From NCBI RefSeq assembly GCF_945859685.1, contig NC_079149.1, positions 79,537,073 through 79,601,072 of the forward strand: a stretch of DNA of 64,000 nucleotides. Reading direction: 5' to 3'. Under the pieces are notes generated by a model. The model had not been told where the DNA came from, searched no databases, and worked only from the letters and a program-made list of their open reading frames with translations. Position 1 is the first letter of the stretch; each line of letters begins with the position of its first letter. The DNA comes from Eupeodes corollae. Lineage: Eukaryota > Arthropoda > Insecta > Diptera > Syrphidae. Position numbers and translations under genes: made by a program. Shown piece by piece: positions 29,721 to 39,534 of the stretch.

Positions 29721-32289
29721 TACTTACTTAAGGTGGCGCTACAGTCCTGTGTGAACTAGGGCCTCACCCAACAAACTTCTCCATCTAGCTCAGTCCCTAT
29801 CTAGATTGTCTCCAGTTTCGCGCTCCAAGTTGGGTGAGGTCACCTTCCATTTGATCCGCGGTCTTCCTCTACTGCGCTGTCCTGTGGGTGCGGATTCGAA
29901 GACTTTGGTTTCCATGCGCTCTACGTGACCCAGCAATCTAACTCGTTGGACTTTTACCCTTCTGGCTAAGTCTACGTAGCTGTACAGCCCGTACAGTTCG
30001 TCGTTCCATTTTCTCCTCCACTCCCCTTCGATGCATACGGGACCATAAATCACACGAAGAACTTTTCTCTCGAAGCGACCGAAGGTGCTTTCATCCGCTT
30101 TTGTCATAGTCCATGCTTCTGCACCGTATAGCAGAACGGGGATGATAAGGGTCTTACATAGCAACACTTTGGTCCCTCGAGAGAGGACTTTACCACTCAA
30201 TTGCTTTCTTAGTCCAAAGAAACAGCGGTTAGCAAGAGTTGTTCTGCGTTTGATCTCAGCGCTGGTGTTGTTTTCTGCGTTTGCAGCGGAGCCTAGGTAG
30301 ACGAAGTCCTTGACTACCTTAGAGTTACGTCTGTCGATTGTGACGTTTTGGCCAAGACGTCGGTGTTGTATGTCCTTTGTTTTGCCCTCATTAACCGTTA
30401 AACCCATTTTTGCCGCCTCTGCCTCAATACTCACAAAAGCCCCATTGACATCACGCTGAGTTCTTCCGATTATGTCAATGTCATCAGCATATCCTAGTAA
30501 TGGGACAGACTTTTGAAAGATAGTGCCTCTAGTGTTGACGTGTGAGCTCTGCACTATTCTTTCAAGCACGATGTTAAAAAAATCGCATGACAGCGCATCA
30601 CCTTGTCTAAAACCTTTTTTGACATCAAAAGGTTCTGTTAAGTTGTTTCCAACCTTTATGGAGCAGCGTGAATTCTCCATGGTCATCCTGCACAAACGGA
30701 CTAGTTTGGCAGGGATGCCAAAACTAGACATGGCTTTATACAGCTCGTCCCTGTATATGCTGTTATATGCGGCCTTGAAATCGATGAAAAGATGGTGGGT
30801 GTCGATTTGGTGTTCTTGGGTTTTTTCCAGGATCTGCCGTAATGTGAATATTTGATCAGCTGTGGACTTTCCTGGTCTAAAACCACACTGATAAGGACCT
30901 ATCAGGTTGTTGACGATGGGCTTTAGACGTTCACATATTAGAGGGTCTCCTTTTTTCAGGATCGGGCAAACAATACTGAGGTTCCATTCATTGGGCAAGC
31001 TTTCTTCCGACCATATCTTAGAGATAAGTTGGTGCATGATCCTAACCAACTTATCTCCAGCTGCTTTAAAGAGCTCAGCATTCAAGCCATCCGCTCCAGA
31101 AGCTTTATTAGACTTAAGCTTAGATATGGCAATCTTTACTTCGTCTAAGTCGGGAGGATGGGATTGTTGTCTTTCGTCGTCTATGTTGAATGGATTATCC
31201 TGCCTGACAGCGGAATTCAGTTCGTCGTAGCCGTTATACAGTCTGCAGAAGTGGTCCTTCCATATCCTCAGCATTGACTGCGGTTCCACTATGATGTTTC
31301 CACTTTCGTCTTTGCAGTCTTCGGTTCTAGGTTTATGTACCTGTGAATTTCCTTTCACCTGTTCATAAAACTTTCGAACTTCATTCCTGCTTAAACCTCT
31401 CAACATCTTCGACCGCACGCTTCTCATGTCCTCTCTTTTTCCTTCTGAGAAGTCGGTGTTCATCTCGCCTCTTCTGCTCATAGAGCTCATGAGCAGCTCT
31501 CGTCCTTTTATGCAGCGCCGCTTTGGATGCCCGTTGATTGGCTGCTTTTGCCTGCCGACATTCCTCATCAAACCAGGGGTTCTTTGGTGGTGGCTGCTTG
31601 AAACCCAGCACATCAGAGGCGGCTTCTCTCATTGCATCTTGGCAATGTTGCCACTGGTTTTCGATACATGGTGTTGGCGGCAGAGAACTTCGAGAGAGGT
31701 TACTCGTAACTCGGTCGGAAAAGGATTTGGCGATCTCTGGCGATTGTATCCGTTCGACGTTGTACCTTCTCCCAGCACCTCCCTGTTTTGCCTTGGGTCT
31801 GGAAAACCGAAGTGCTACCTTGGCTAGAGGTAGTGGTCCGAGTGTTGAGGTGTGGAAAACGCGTACTGGCTACCATGACGTTTCGCCCCGCAGAAAAATC
31901 TATAAGCCTGAATCCGTTGTCGGAAATGTTGTCGTGCAGGCTGTTCTTCCCGATTATTCCACCAAAGATGTCTTCCCTTCCTAGCTTGGCATTAAAATCG
32001 CTCATAACTATTTTAATATCGTAGCTAGGGCACTGCTCATATGCTTTGTCTAGGAGCTCGAAGAACATATCTTTGGTGTTGTCATCTTTCTCTTCTGTGG
32101 GGGCGTGCGCTCATATCAGCCGAATTTAGCCTTGATGCGTATGGTCATGAGGCGCTCATTGATGCACCTATAGCTCAAGACTTCTTGCCTAAGTCTGGCT
32201 CCAAGGACGAAGCCGCATCCAAATAAGCGCTGTTGGTTTTCGTGGTAACAGTCACCATAGTAAATAACGCAGTTTTTCATCCTCTTTTT
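29721..32289 (-). mobile_element. LINE copy 2 of the (AAGT)n family, perfect 12-bp target duplication
   Basis: Same family as the 8356-10513 copy, in opposite orientation. GTTAATAACACT occurs exactly at 29709-29720 and 32290-32301 and bounds a 2569-bp insert. The 3' end begins TACTTACTTAAGGTGGCGCT (minus-strand tail). The 5' end is truncated within the endonuclease, at RMKNCVIYYG. The perfect duplication and long open frame point to a fairly recent insertion. Confidence 0.93.
29790..31613 (-). pseudogene. Reverse transcriptase segment of LINE copy 2
   Basis: 607 codons open: an arginine-rich linker, SKLKSNKASGADGLNAELFK, CGFRPGKSTADQIFTLRQIL, LFIDFKAAYNSIYRDELYK, VKKGFRQGDALSCDFFNIVL, LLGYADDIDIIGRT, YGAEAWTMTKADESTFGRFE and a GQRSRGRPRIKWK end. 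The endonuclease part lies at 32289-31700 in other frames (DFNAKLGREDIFGGIIGKNS) with frame shifts near 31640-31700 and 31860, so the copy is inactive. The second Asp of motif A (KAAYD in relatives) is Asn here. Confidence 0.85.
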
Positions 32290-32651
32290 GTTAATAACAC
32301 TGGTCGATGAAATAACTGTTTTTTCTGTGCAAAAACAAAACAATATTTTTTAGATACATTTTGAATAACTTTAGTATCTTACCAAGTTTTCGTCATTTCT
32401 TAATAGTTATGAGACTTATGGGTCTTCGTTTGGCTTATCTGAAATATTGGAAAGTTTTAACTGTTATTCCTTTGTGCTGATTTTGAATCTAAATTCCGAT
32501 TTTAGCTATATGTGCCTCGAAAATAATCATTTTCAACATTATTTTTTTTTCAACATAATATGTATGTACATTTTTCAAAATCTTGATGATTTTGAATACT
32601 ATTGAGAACGCCGTTTAATCCACAGGTTTTAAGTTTGAATGTTGATACATA

Positions 32652-33510
32652 CACTACCGGTCAAAAGTTTGAGACAACCTCTGAATTTGAGAAATATCGA
32701 GTTTTAACCCCTAAACTGAAGTTTTAAGAAAAAAGTTAATACGTGAAAAAAGTGAAGAGCATGTCTAGTTGGAAATGATAAAAAAATATAAACTAGTTTT
32801 GTACTAAACATAAATTATTTATTTAAAAACCAATAAAAGCTCTAAATTGAGTTCTCATCAAAAAAACCCTCCTTTAAATTCAATATTTTTTTTTCCAATT
32901 TTTGGCAATCTTCTTACAAGGTTTTGTATTTTTTCTTATGGATTATTATTCCAGCAATTTTGTTGAGTTTCCCAAAGAGCAGATTCCGATGTTATGTGGT
33001 GATTCCGAAAATTTCTGTCAAGCTCTTCCCATAAGAGCTCAATGGGGTTAATATCTGGAGACTTCGGTGGCCATACCATTACTTTTAGAATTTCCTCATC
33101 TTCTTTTTGTTTCAGGTATCCCCGGCAAAGTTTTGAAGTGAGTTTCGGGTCATTGTCTTGCTGGAATAAAAAACCTTCACCGATTAATAGGAGTTCAGAT
33201 ACCAAAACGTGGTCTTCCAATAACGTTTTATAGATTTCTTTATCCATTCTTCAGATCACTCATGTTAAATCTCCTACTCCATCGAAGGAAAAACATCCCC
33301 ACGCCATTACTAAACCACCTCCATGCTTTACAGTTGGGAGGGATCAAACTGTTCAGCACTGCGCCTGACGTACACTCTGCGATTTGAGCCAAATATCTCA
33401 AACTTGGACTCATCGCTCCATAAGACTGTTGATGTCTTCATCTGTCCGATCCTTATGGGTTTTGGCCCGTTCAAACCGTTTGATCTTGTTTGAACTTTTG
33501 ATCGGTAGTG
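32652..33510 (-). mobile_element. Degenerate Tc1-type transposon
   Basis: Ends CACTACCGGTCAAAAGTTTG (32652 on) and the inverse of CACTACCGATCAAAAGTTC (to 33510), each next to TA (32650-32651 and 33511-33512). The minus strand encodes a transposase centre and C-terminus: LFQQDNDPKLTSK (catalytic Asp) and WPPKSPDINPIELLWEELDR (33247-32936). An earlier block (KAWRWFSNGVGMFFLRW-like, about 33345-33270) is in a disrupted frame. The DNA-binding half is missing; 859 bp overall. Confidence 0.85.
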
Positions 33511-33720
33511 TACATATCATGACCAGATTAGGTTGCAATAAAATTTACAAAAATATTTGTCTCTTTTTTTAAACTGTTTGAAATAACGGTAAGTTTAAAA
33601 AGAATGAATGTATTGAAAAAGAATGCCTGTTCCCAACTGATCCTCTTAATTTAAATAAAAACAATTACAAGCTGTAATTCTTTACCAATCTGGATTTTTG
33701 GTGGAACCAATCCATTATTA

Positions 33721-34131
33721 CCCAGGTAACAAAAAGAGATCGAGGAATCGAATCGAAATTGAGTAAATTTCGATTTCGATCCAGGTAAACGTCATCAGTG
33801 GATCAAAGTATTGAATTGAAATGAATGACATCGAAATGACATTTGGGTTTTATTTGTGTGCGTACTGTGTTGTTAATAACTTTAATCTTTATTTAGATAA
33901 AAAGTAAAAATTGGTTTTAAAATTCAAACAAAACAAAAACGTGCATCAAAAACGAGCAAAACTTTTTACACAAATAAATCGATTCCCCGATTCAGGTTTA
34001 CAACCAAATTTTCGATTCGATTTACCTGGTTTAGGGAGATCGGATCTAGTAGTCCTATTTCCGAACCGATTCAGGTATATGAGGTGCTAAATCCTAATCC
34101 GATCCCAATTCAATTCTCCTTGTAAACTGGG
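33721..34131. mobile_element. MITE with degenerate TIRs, 411 bp
   Basis: Left end CCCAGGTAACAAAAAGAGAT; right end reads inward CCCAGTTTACAAGGAGAATT. TA on both sides (33719-33720 and 34132-34133). Subterminal GAATCG/CGATTC repeats recur throughout. Non-coding, no transposase. The long imperfect TIRs and TA target fit a Tc1/mariner- or Harbinger-derived MITE. Confidence 0.65.
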
Positions 34132-34268
34132 TATGCGTATGTAGTTGTAATGATGTTTTGCTCAATGTGCTCAAACAACGTGGTGGTTAAAATGGTTGCT
34201 TCTACGACCAATCTAATCGCATAGAAAATGATGAACAAATAAAAAAACATTTCAACCTAGCCAACAAT

Positions 34269-34852
34269 AGCTGCGTTTTATTATCACCATGATCTGATCC
34301 AGATCTTGGATTTACATGCATTACAACAACAACACAAGATCCTGCTTTGTATTTGGATCTCAATTTGAAATCCGGAATTTAATTCTTTTTTTTCACAACA
34401 AGGAGCGCTTTATCATTGTGATTTCACATGTAAATGTTGGTATCATTGCAAACAAATTAAATAAAACCTGTATTGCCATATAAACATTTCCATTTGAATG
34501 AAATAAAATATTTGTTTAAATAGAAAGCGAGAAGCTTTATATTTATTTATTTGGCTTATAATCCATGAAATAATTAGATATTTTAACAAAACCAGATATT
34601 AATTGGTGAAATTCAAATAATTAAGTCCAAAAAAATGTATATTTGACATAATTTATGGGCATTATTTTCCCAAAAATAAAAAGGAACAAAAAAAAATCAT
34701 TGAACAAAACAAAAAGGTTCGAAATGTGACTTTTGAAAGAACGAATTTGACACTGCTACCAAACTTTAAATAATAAAAAATATGATGATCCAATGCTGTT
34801 TTATTATCATGATTTGATCCGGATCAGATCATGGTGATAATAAAACGCGGCT
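34269..34852. mobile_element. MITE with long TIRs and subterminal palindrome, about 584 bp
   Basis: Left AGCTGCGTTTTATTATCACC then ATGATCTGATCC; the right end is its inverse with few changes (AGCCGCGTTTTATTATCACC from the other side). Just inside the right end a second arm (TTTTATTATCATGATTTGAT) faces the terminal arm, so the right end alone can form a hairpin around CCGG. No coding capacity. The target duplication is uncertain. Confidence 0.75.
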
Positions 34853-35133
34853 AATTTCGATAAACTCACAGCTATTTTCTGGTTTTCTAATGTGGTTTTT
34901 GATTGTTTAAATCTGTCAAAAATTTAAGGTATGCATTATTGGCATAACAACGTATACAATTTAAAATTCCAAAGAGATATGTGAAAAAATTATTTTTAGT
35001 TGGTAAAATGTGTGTTTTTGTTGGAATGTAAATAATAATTAATTTTAAAGTTTTTTATTAGACCATTTTTTTTTTCTTTTTTGGCAGTTTTTTTTTTATT
35101 AAGCACACACTCAAGAAGATATTCAAATCAAAT
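34853..35133. other. Non-coding spacer between a MITE and a LINE fragment
   Basis: AT-rich, with T-runs near 35060-35095. Nothing recognised. Confidence 0.3.
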
Positions 35134-35830
35134 GGGGTGGCGCAACAGTCCGTTGTGCACCAGGGCCTAGTGACTTATAACTCTCAACCATTCCTGTGTG
35201 CGAGTACTGTTGTCAGGAATGGAAGGGACCTACAATTTTAGGCCGAATCCGAACGGCTAGTTTGTTTAGTTTTAGTTGTGCAATGCTGTTTAGGTCGGAA
35301 TAAGATGAGCTTATCATATTTTGTAGTTGCAATTCCACATCCGAAAAAGAGGCATGTTATTCTGAAAACGAATATGAAAACCTAAGAGTAAGATCATTAA
35401 CGAAAGAATGTATTGGATTAGAAGTTGTAGACAGGAGATCATTAATAAAAATGAGAAAGAGCGTTGGAGATAAAACAGAGCCATGGGATACACCAGCATC
35501 TACTTTTGGGTTTTCAGACTTGAACCCATCCAATACTACTTGAATTGAACGATCCGAAAGGTACTTACGAATCCAATGAAGTAGGGACTCAAGAAAGACG
35601 AAAGAGCTGATAACTAATCAGCGTTTAAATGACCTTGGAAAGAAGGGACGTAAGTGCAATCGGTCGGATATTAGAGGGTGAGGAAGATTCACCTTTTTGG
35701 GATAGGCCGGACAAATGCGGGTTTCCATCAGCTCAGAACGAGGCTTGAGCAGAATAATAGTGGTGATTTCAGGTGATACCATCCGGACCAGCGGGTTTAT
35801 GTATGTTAAGGTCTTTTGGGACTTTTTACC
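35134..35830 (-). mobile_element. LINE 3' fragment of the family that shares its tail with a SINE
   Basis: Read on the minus strand: a conserved fragment with an ICPAYPKKVNL-like piece (about 35720), then HWIRKYLSDRSIQVVLDGFK, then GVSHGSVLSPTLFLIFINDL (reverse transcriptase motif, here SH instead of PQ), then SFVNDLTLRFSYSFS, where the catalytic YADD/FADD box has become FVND. The last 130 bases (35134-35265) end in a GGACTGTTGCGCCACC-type terminus, nearly identical to the SINE tail at 56270-56405. Several deletions; inactive. Confidence 0.75.
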
Positions 35831-36589
35831 TTTTTTTGGCAGTAATGTTACCTCATTGATATACTAGATATGGAATGTTTGTAACCATTTTCGCCTATTC
35901 TTTAACGCTAAAAGTCTTTCTGTAGGTTAGATAAAATATGGAGAAACTTTTGCATTTTTATTTATTTTGTCAAACTTTGTAATAAAATAGATGTCCTTAA
36001 AAAAAGATTTTTTAGGCGAAAACATGAGGGAAATATAGCTATAAAGGTGGAATCACTTTTGAGGAGGATTTTCTGTGACAATTTTAATCAACTAGCAATC
36101 CAATTCTAGTATGCCAATGGTTCATGAGATTGAATTTTACAAATATTGAAGAATGAGTATTTGTTCTTTTAGTTGATAAAGTAGCAATTATTTTATGTTT
36201 TTTATTGCAACTTATAAACAATACAATTTGTATCTATATACATATATAAAAATAATTGTTTGTTGAACTAAAAAACTACTGGATCGCTTATTACACAAAT
36301 TGGTTCATATATGCATTTTTCCACGGAGAAGGTTTGTATGATATACTCATTCATGCCATTAGCCACCAGGTGGCGCTGCAGATGAAAATCAGTATGATGA
36401 TGTATTTTTAACGCGTAAGTTGAATATGATACTCGTATTAATGGAAGTAACCACTAGATTGCGGTTCCATGCATCAAGACAAATACTGATTAATAAATAT
36501 CGTTACGAATTCGTATGAATATAAGTTTGAAAAATTCGTCGCGATAAGTAAAACTAAGTATACAAATATAAACTTTCTTTACTTTCGTA
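35831..36589. other. Non-coding, possibly Helitron-derived
   Basis: Sequence around 36230-36300 (ATATATAAAAATAATTGTTTG, then ACTACTGGATCGCTTATTAC) resembles low-copy Helitron flanks, which fits the helicase fragment that follows. No frame. Confidence 0.3.
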
Positions 36590-36960
36590 CACTGCGAGAT
36601 TTGAAATGAGTTTCTCAAACCTTGCATAAAACTTCAAAAACCATCAGTGGCTCAGTCCGAGTGCTATATTAGCTGCCAAAAACATCGATCACTATACCAT
36701 CAACTTCACCATTAAGCAAGGAATACCCCGTGAAACGACAACATATAAGTTCATCCATATTTTGGAGAATCAAGATTAGGTTGTTTACTCATCCAACTAA
36801 TTCTAGCGTCCCGCAATGATTATTTACAAAGGACAATCTTTACAAGTGTGATTAAATTTGGAGAATCCATGCTTCTCACATGAACATCATGTGGCTTGCT
36901 CACGTGTCGGAAAACCTTCTGATTTATTCGTCTACGCACCAGATTGAAAAGCGAAGAATT
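36590..36960 (+). pseudogene. Helitron helicase C-terminal remnant
   Basis: Pieces in shifted frames read LAAKNIDHYTINFTIKQGIP (about 36675), then INKGQSLQV-like (written IIYKGQSLQV, about 36818) and LENPCFSHEHHVACSRVGKP followed by SDLFVYAPD (36858-36945). These are the near-terminal motifs of the Pif1-type helicase in Helitron RepHel proteins (KSQGQTL and VALSRV-like boxes). Interrupted by stops and deletions; no terminal hairpin/CTRR end could be assigned. Confidence 0.75.
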
Positions 36961-36962
36961 GT

Positions 36963-38668
36963 ATTAGTGGAGCTCCTGTGGCTTTTCACCTCGGATTACA
37001 ATTACAGTGAATGAATTAATATGATCGATGTGGGATACTGTTTTTTTTAACTATAAATTGCTATGTTTAACCAAAATCTTTTGTGCACTCCATTTTTTCA
37101 TTGTTTAAACAAATTATTTAAAAAAATATGTTTGACCATTATATATTTTCACTTTAAAAAGTATTTTGTTTATTTATACATATGTTAAATATTACCTGAA
37201 TAGACATATGTATAGGAACATTTCTCAAAGATACCTGTGTATAAAATTAGCAGTAATGATTTCAAAAAGGTACAAAAGAGTTGAGGGGAGAGCGGAGCGA
37301 CTCTCAAATTAATTTCTGCTACTACTTTTTGTAGATTTTATTTTTTTTTTGTGAAAAAAACGGACTGTTGGATTTTTATAAAAAAAAAATATTAAATATC
37401 CAAAACAATATTTTCCGTGAAATAGACAATATTTTTAATTTTTAAAAGCTATTTGACTCGTAAGTAAATGTTAACCCAGTTTTAGTATTGTTTTTTTGTT
37501 AGGTTTTTATTTTTTATAAAAAAAACTGTCAAACTTTTGAAAAGATATTGGATTCGAAAATTAATTTTTGCCAACTTTTGTTAAATTTTCGTTTAAGTTT
37601 TAATTTTTTTTTTGTTTAAACTGTCAATTCAATTTTTCTCAAAATTTTACTTAATGTTGACAACAATATTTTTTGAAAGACTAAAGTAGTTTAAAGCCAA
37701 TATCTCAAAGTTTTAAAAAGATATTTGAGTCGAAAATCAATTTTTACCAACTTTGATTAAATTTTCTTTTAGGTTTTTTTTGTAAGAAAAACTGTCAATT
37801 CGATTTTTCTCAACATTTTTCAAAATATTAAAAGAAATATTTATAACAAGATAAAATAAATTTGAAGCCATAATCTTAAGTTTTTGAAAAGATATTTGAG
37901 TTGAAATTCAGTTTTTACCAACTTTGAGTAATGTTTTGTTTTGGTTTTTATTTTTTATAAAAAAAAACTGTCAATCAATCTTTTTTTTCAAAATTTTATC
38001 AGATGTCAAAAACATTATTATTCGTTGCCCAAAATTGTTTTGGAGATGAAATCATATTTTAGTCGTAAAATTTTTTCAGTTTGTTATTTTCATTGGTTCA
38101 TGAGATATTTAGGGTTAACCAAAATGTTCACCTTTTTTTAAACTGCTTTGGTAAAAAACCACCATCTTTCTGCCTTATTATCTGTATAGCAAAATTTATT
38201 TGAAGTCAATATCTCTTCTGGTTCTTGAGCTATAGACGACGAAAAAAAAACTTAGTGAACGTATGGACGTACTGACGTACGCACATGCGGACGTACGGAC
38301 GTACATACGAGCGTTCGTGCACACACACGCAAAAAAATCTTTTTAAAAATCTTTTATTTCGACTCTAGGGACCTTGAAACGTCGAGAAATGTCAAAATTT
38401 TCAATTTAACTAATCGCAACCATTACAGTAACTTCCTGTGGGAAGTTAAAAAATTACTGTTTAGAGTGAAAATATATGGTCAACATTAATGTTTTATAAT
38501 AATTTGTTTAAACAATGAAAAAATGGAGTGCACAAAAAAAAATTGGGAAAACATTGATATTTACCGTAACATATAACAAATATCCCACATCGATCATATT
38601 AAATCATTCACTGCAACTGTAATCCGAGGTTTTTTCAGTTTTGAATGACAGGCACTCCACTATATATC
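36963..38668. repeat. Long inverted repeat, arms of about 170-200 bp around a 1.3-kb loop
   Basis: The left arm (36963-37165) contains TAGTGGAG, CTCGGATTACAATTACAGTG, ATGATCGATGTGGGATA and GTGCACTCCATTTTTTCATT. The right arm (38450-38668) contains the same blocks in inverse order and orientation, e.g. AATGAAAAAATGGAGTGCAC and TATCCCACATCGATCAT. The loop is a second copy of the modular repeat. This may be a fold-back element or two inverted copies of a short TE with another insertion between them. Confidence 0.75.
37330..38448. repeat. Modular AT-rich dispersed repeat, copy 2
   Basis: Same structure and direction as 13704-14995: AGGTTTTTATTTTTT-type module starts near 37500, 37605, 37771 and 37939, each followed by ACTGTCAAT and TTTTTCTCAAAATTTTA variants. 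Then TCTGCCTTATTATCTGTATA, a cluster of overlapping ACGTAC palindromes (38260-38315), GGGACCTTGAAACGTCGAGA and the terminal hairpin AACTTCCTGTGGGAAGTT (38430-38447). Modules diverge from each other more than the distal part diverges between copies. Confidence 0.65.
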
Positions 38669-39534
38669 CTACAGCACACCGAATTTAATCTAAACTTTGC
38701 ACAATTCTTTCGAAATAAACAAAATCAATAAAATGGCTTAGAATGAATTAAATATTTGTGCAATGATTTTTCTTCAAATAATTGCACCTTTGAAATTGTT
38801 TTTAGCATATACAAATCCACAATACAATTTTTTTTTCTCTATTGCCCAATAGATCTGTAAAAAGTTATTTGAGAGCTAAGAAAAAGGATTGAAAGATCGA
38901 ATCCAAAGAAACTTTCAGGGAAAAAGGTAGAGATTTATATAAGATTTCTTATTTCAGAGAAGATTTTGGAAATGCTGTCGAATTATTGCTTTTCCGCTGA
39001 TTTAGATATCAAACAATTTTTTCGCTTTCATACTTTTCTTTCTGAAGTCTGGGCAAACTTCCGTATTTTATTTCAACTTTCAACATATAAAATCCAATTC
39101 AAATGAACTGGCTTCCAACCCAGTACATAACCGGCCTTTTTGAAGCACATCTAACTTTGCATTGAATTGGTGCCCATGCAAATGTTGTGCAAACTGAGCC
39201 TGTACTTCGCCTTCGCTTTCGCCTCAAATCGAACCGAAAAAAAATCCCTCCGCAAAAGATATAGGTACATAGGAATACTGTGCTGCACAGCTAGCTAGAC
39301 AAGCATTTAAATAATAGTGCTCAAACTGGTGCGTAAGTTCGGTTTGTTCAAAGACGGCTACTTTTTCAATATATTAAAATAACAACAAATATATATTTAA
39401 AATTTTTGTGTATAAAAATAAAAAAAAAAAACACTATTAAAATATAAAATTTTTGTTGGTCTTCAACAGCGTCTCCCTCATACCTACATAAATATACATA
39501 AAATCACCGAAAAAAGGACTTATAATTTCTAAGA
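38669..39534 (+). promoter_or_regulatory. Upstream region and 5' UTR of twinstar
   Basis: Just before the ATG-only exon lies an A-rich leader (39390-39530). A short GC-richer patch with GCCTTCGCTTTCGCCTC near 39208 may belong to the promoter. No TATA box at a fixed distance could be assigned; the transcription start is unknown. Confidence 0.35.
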
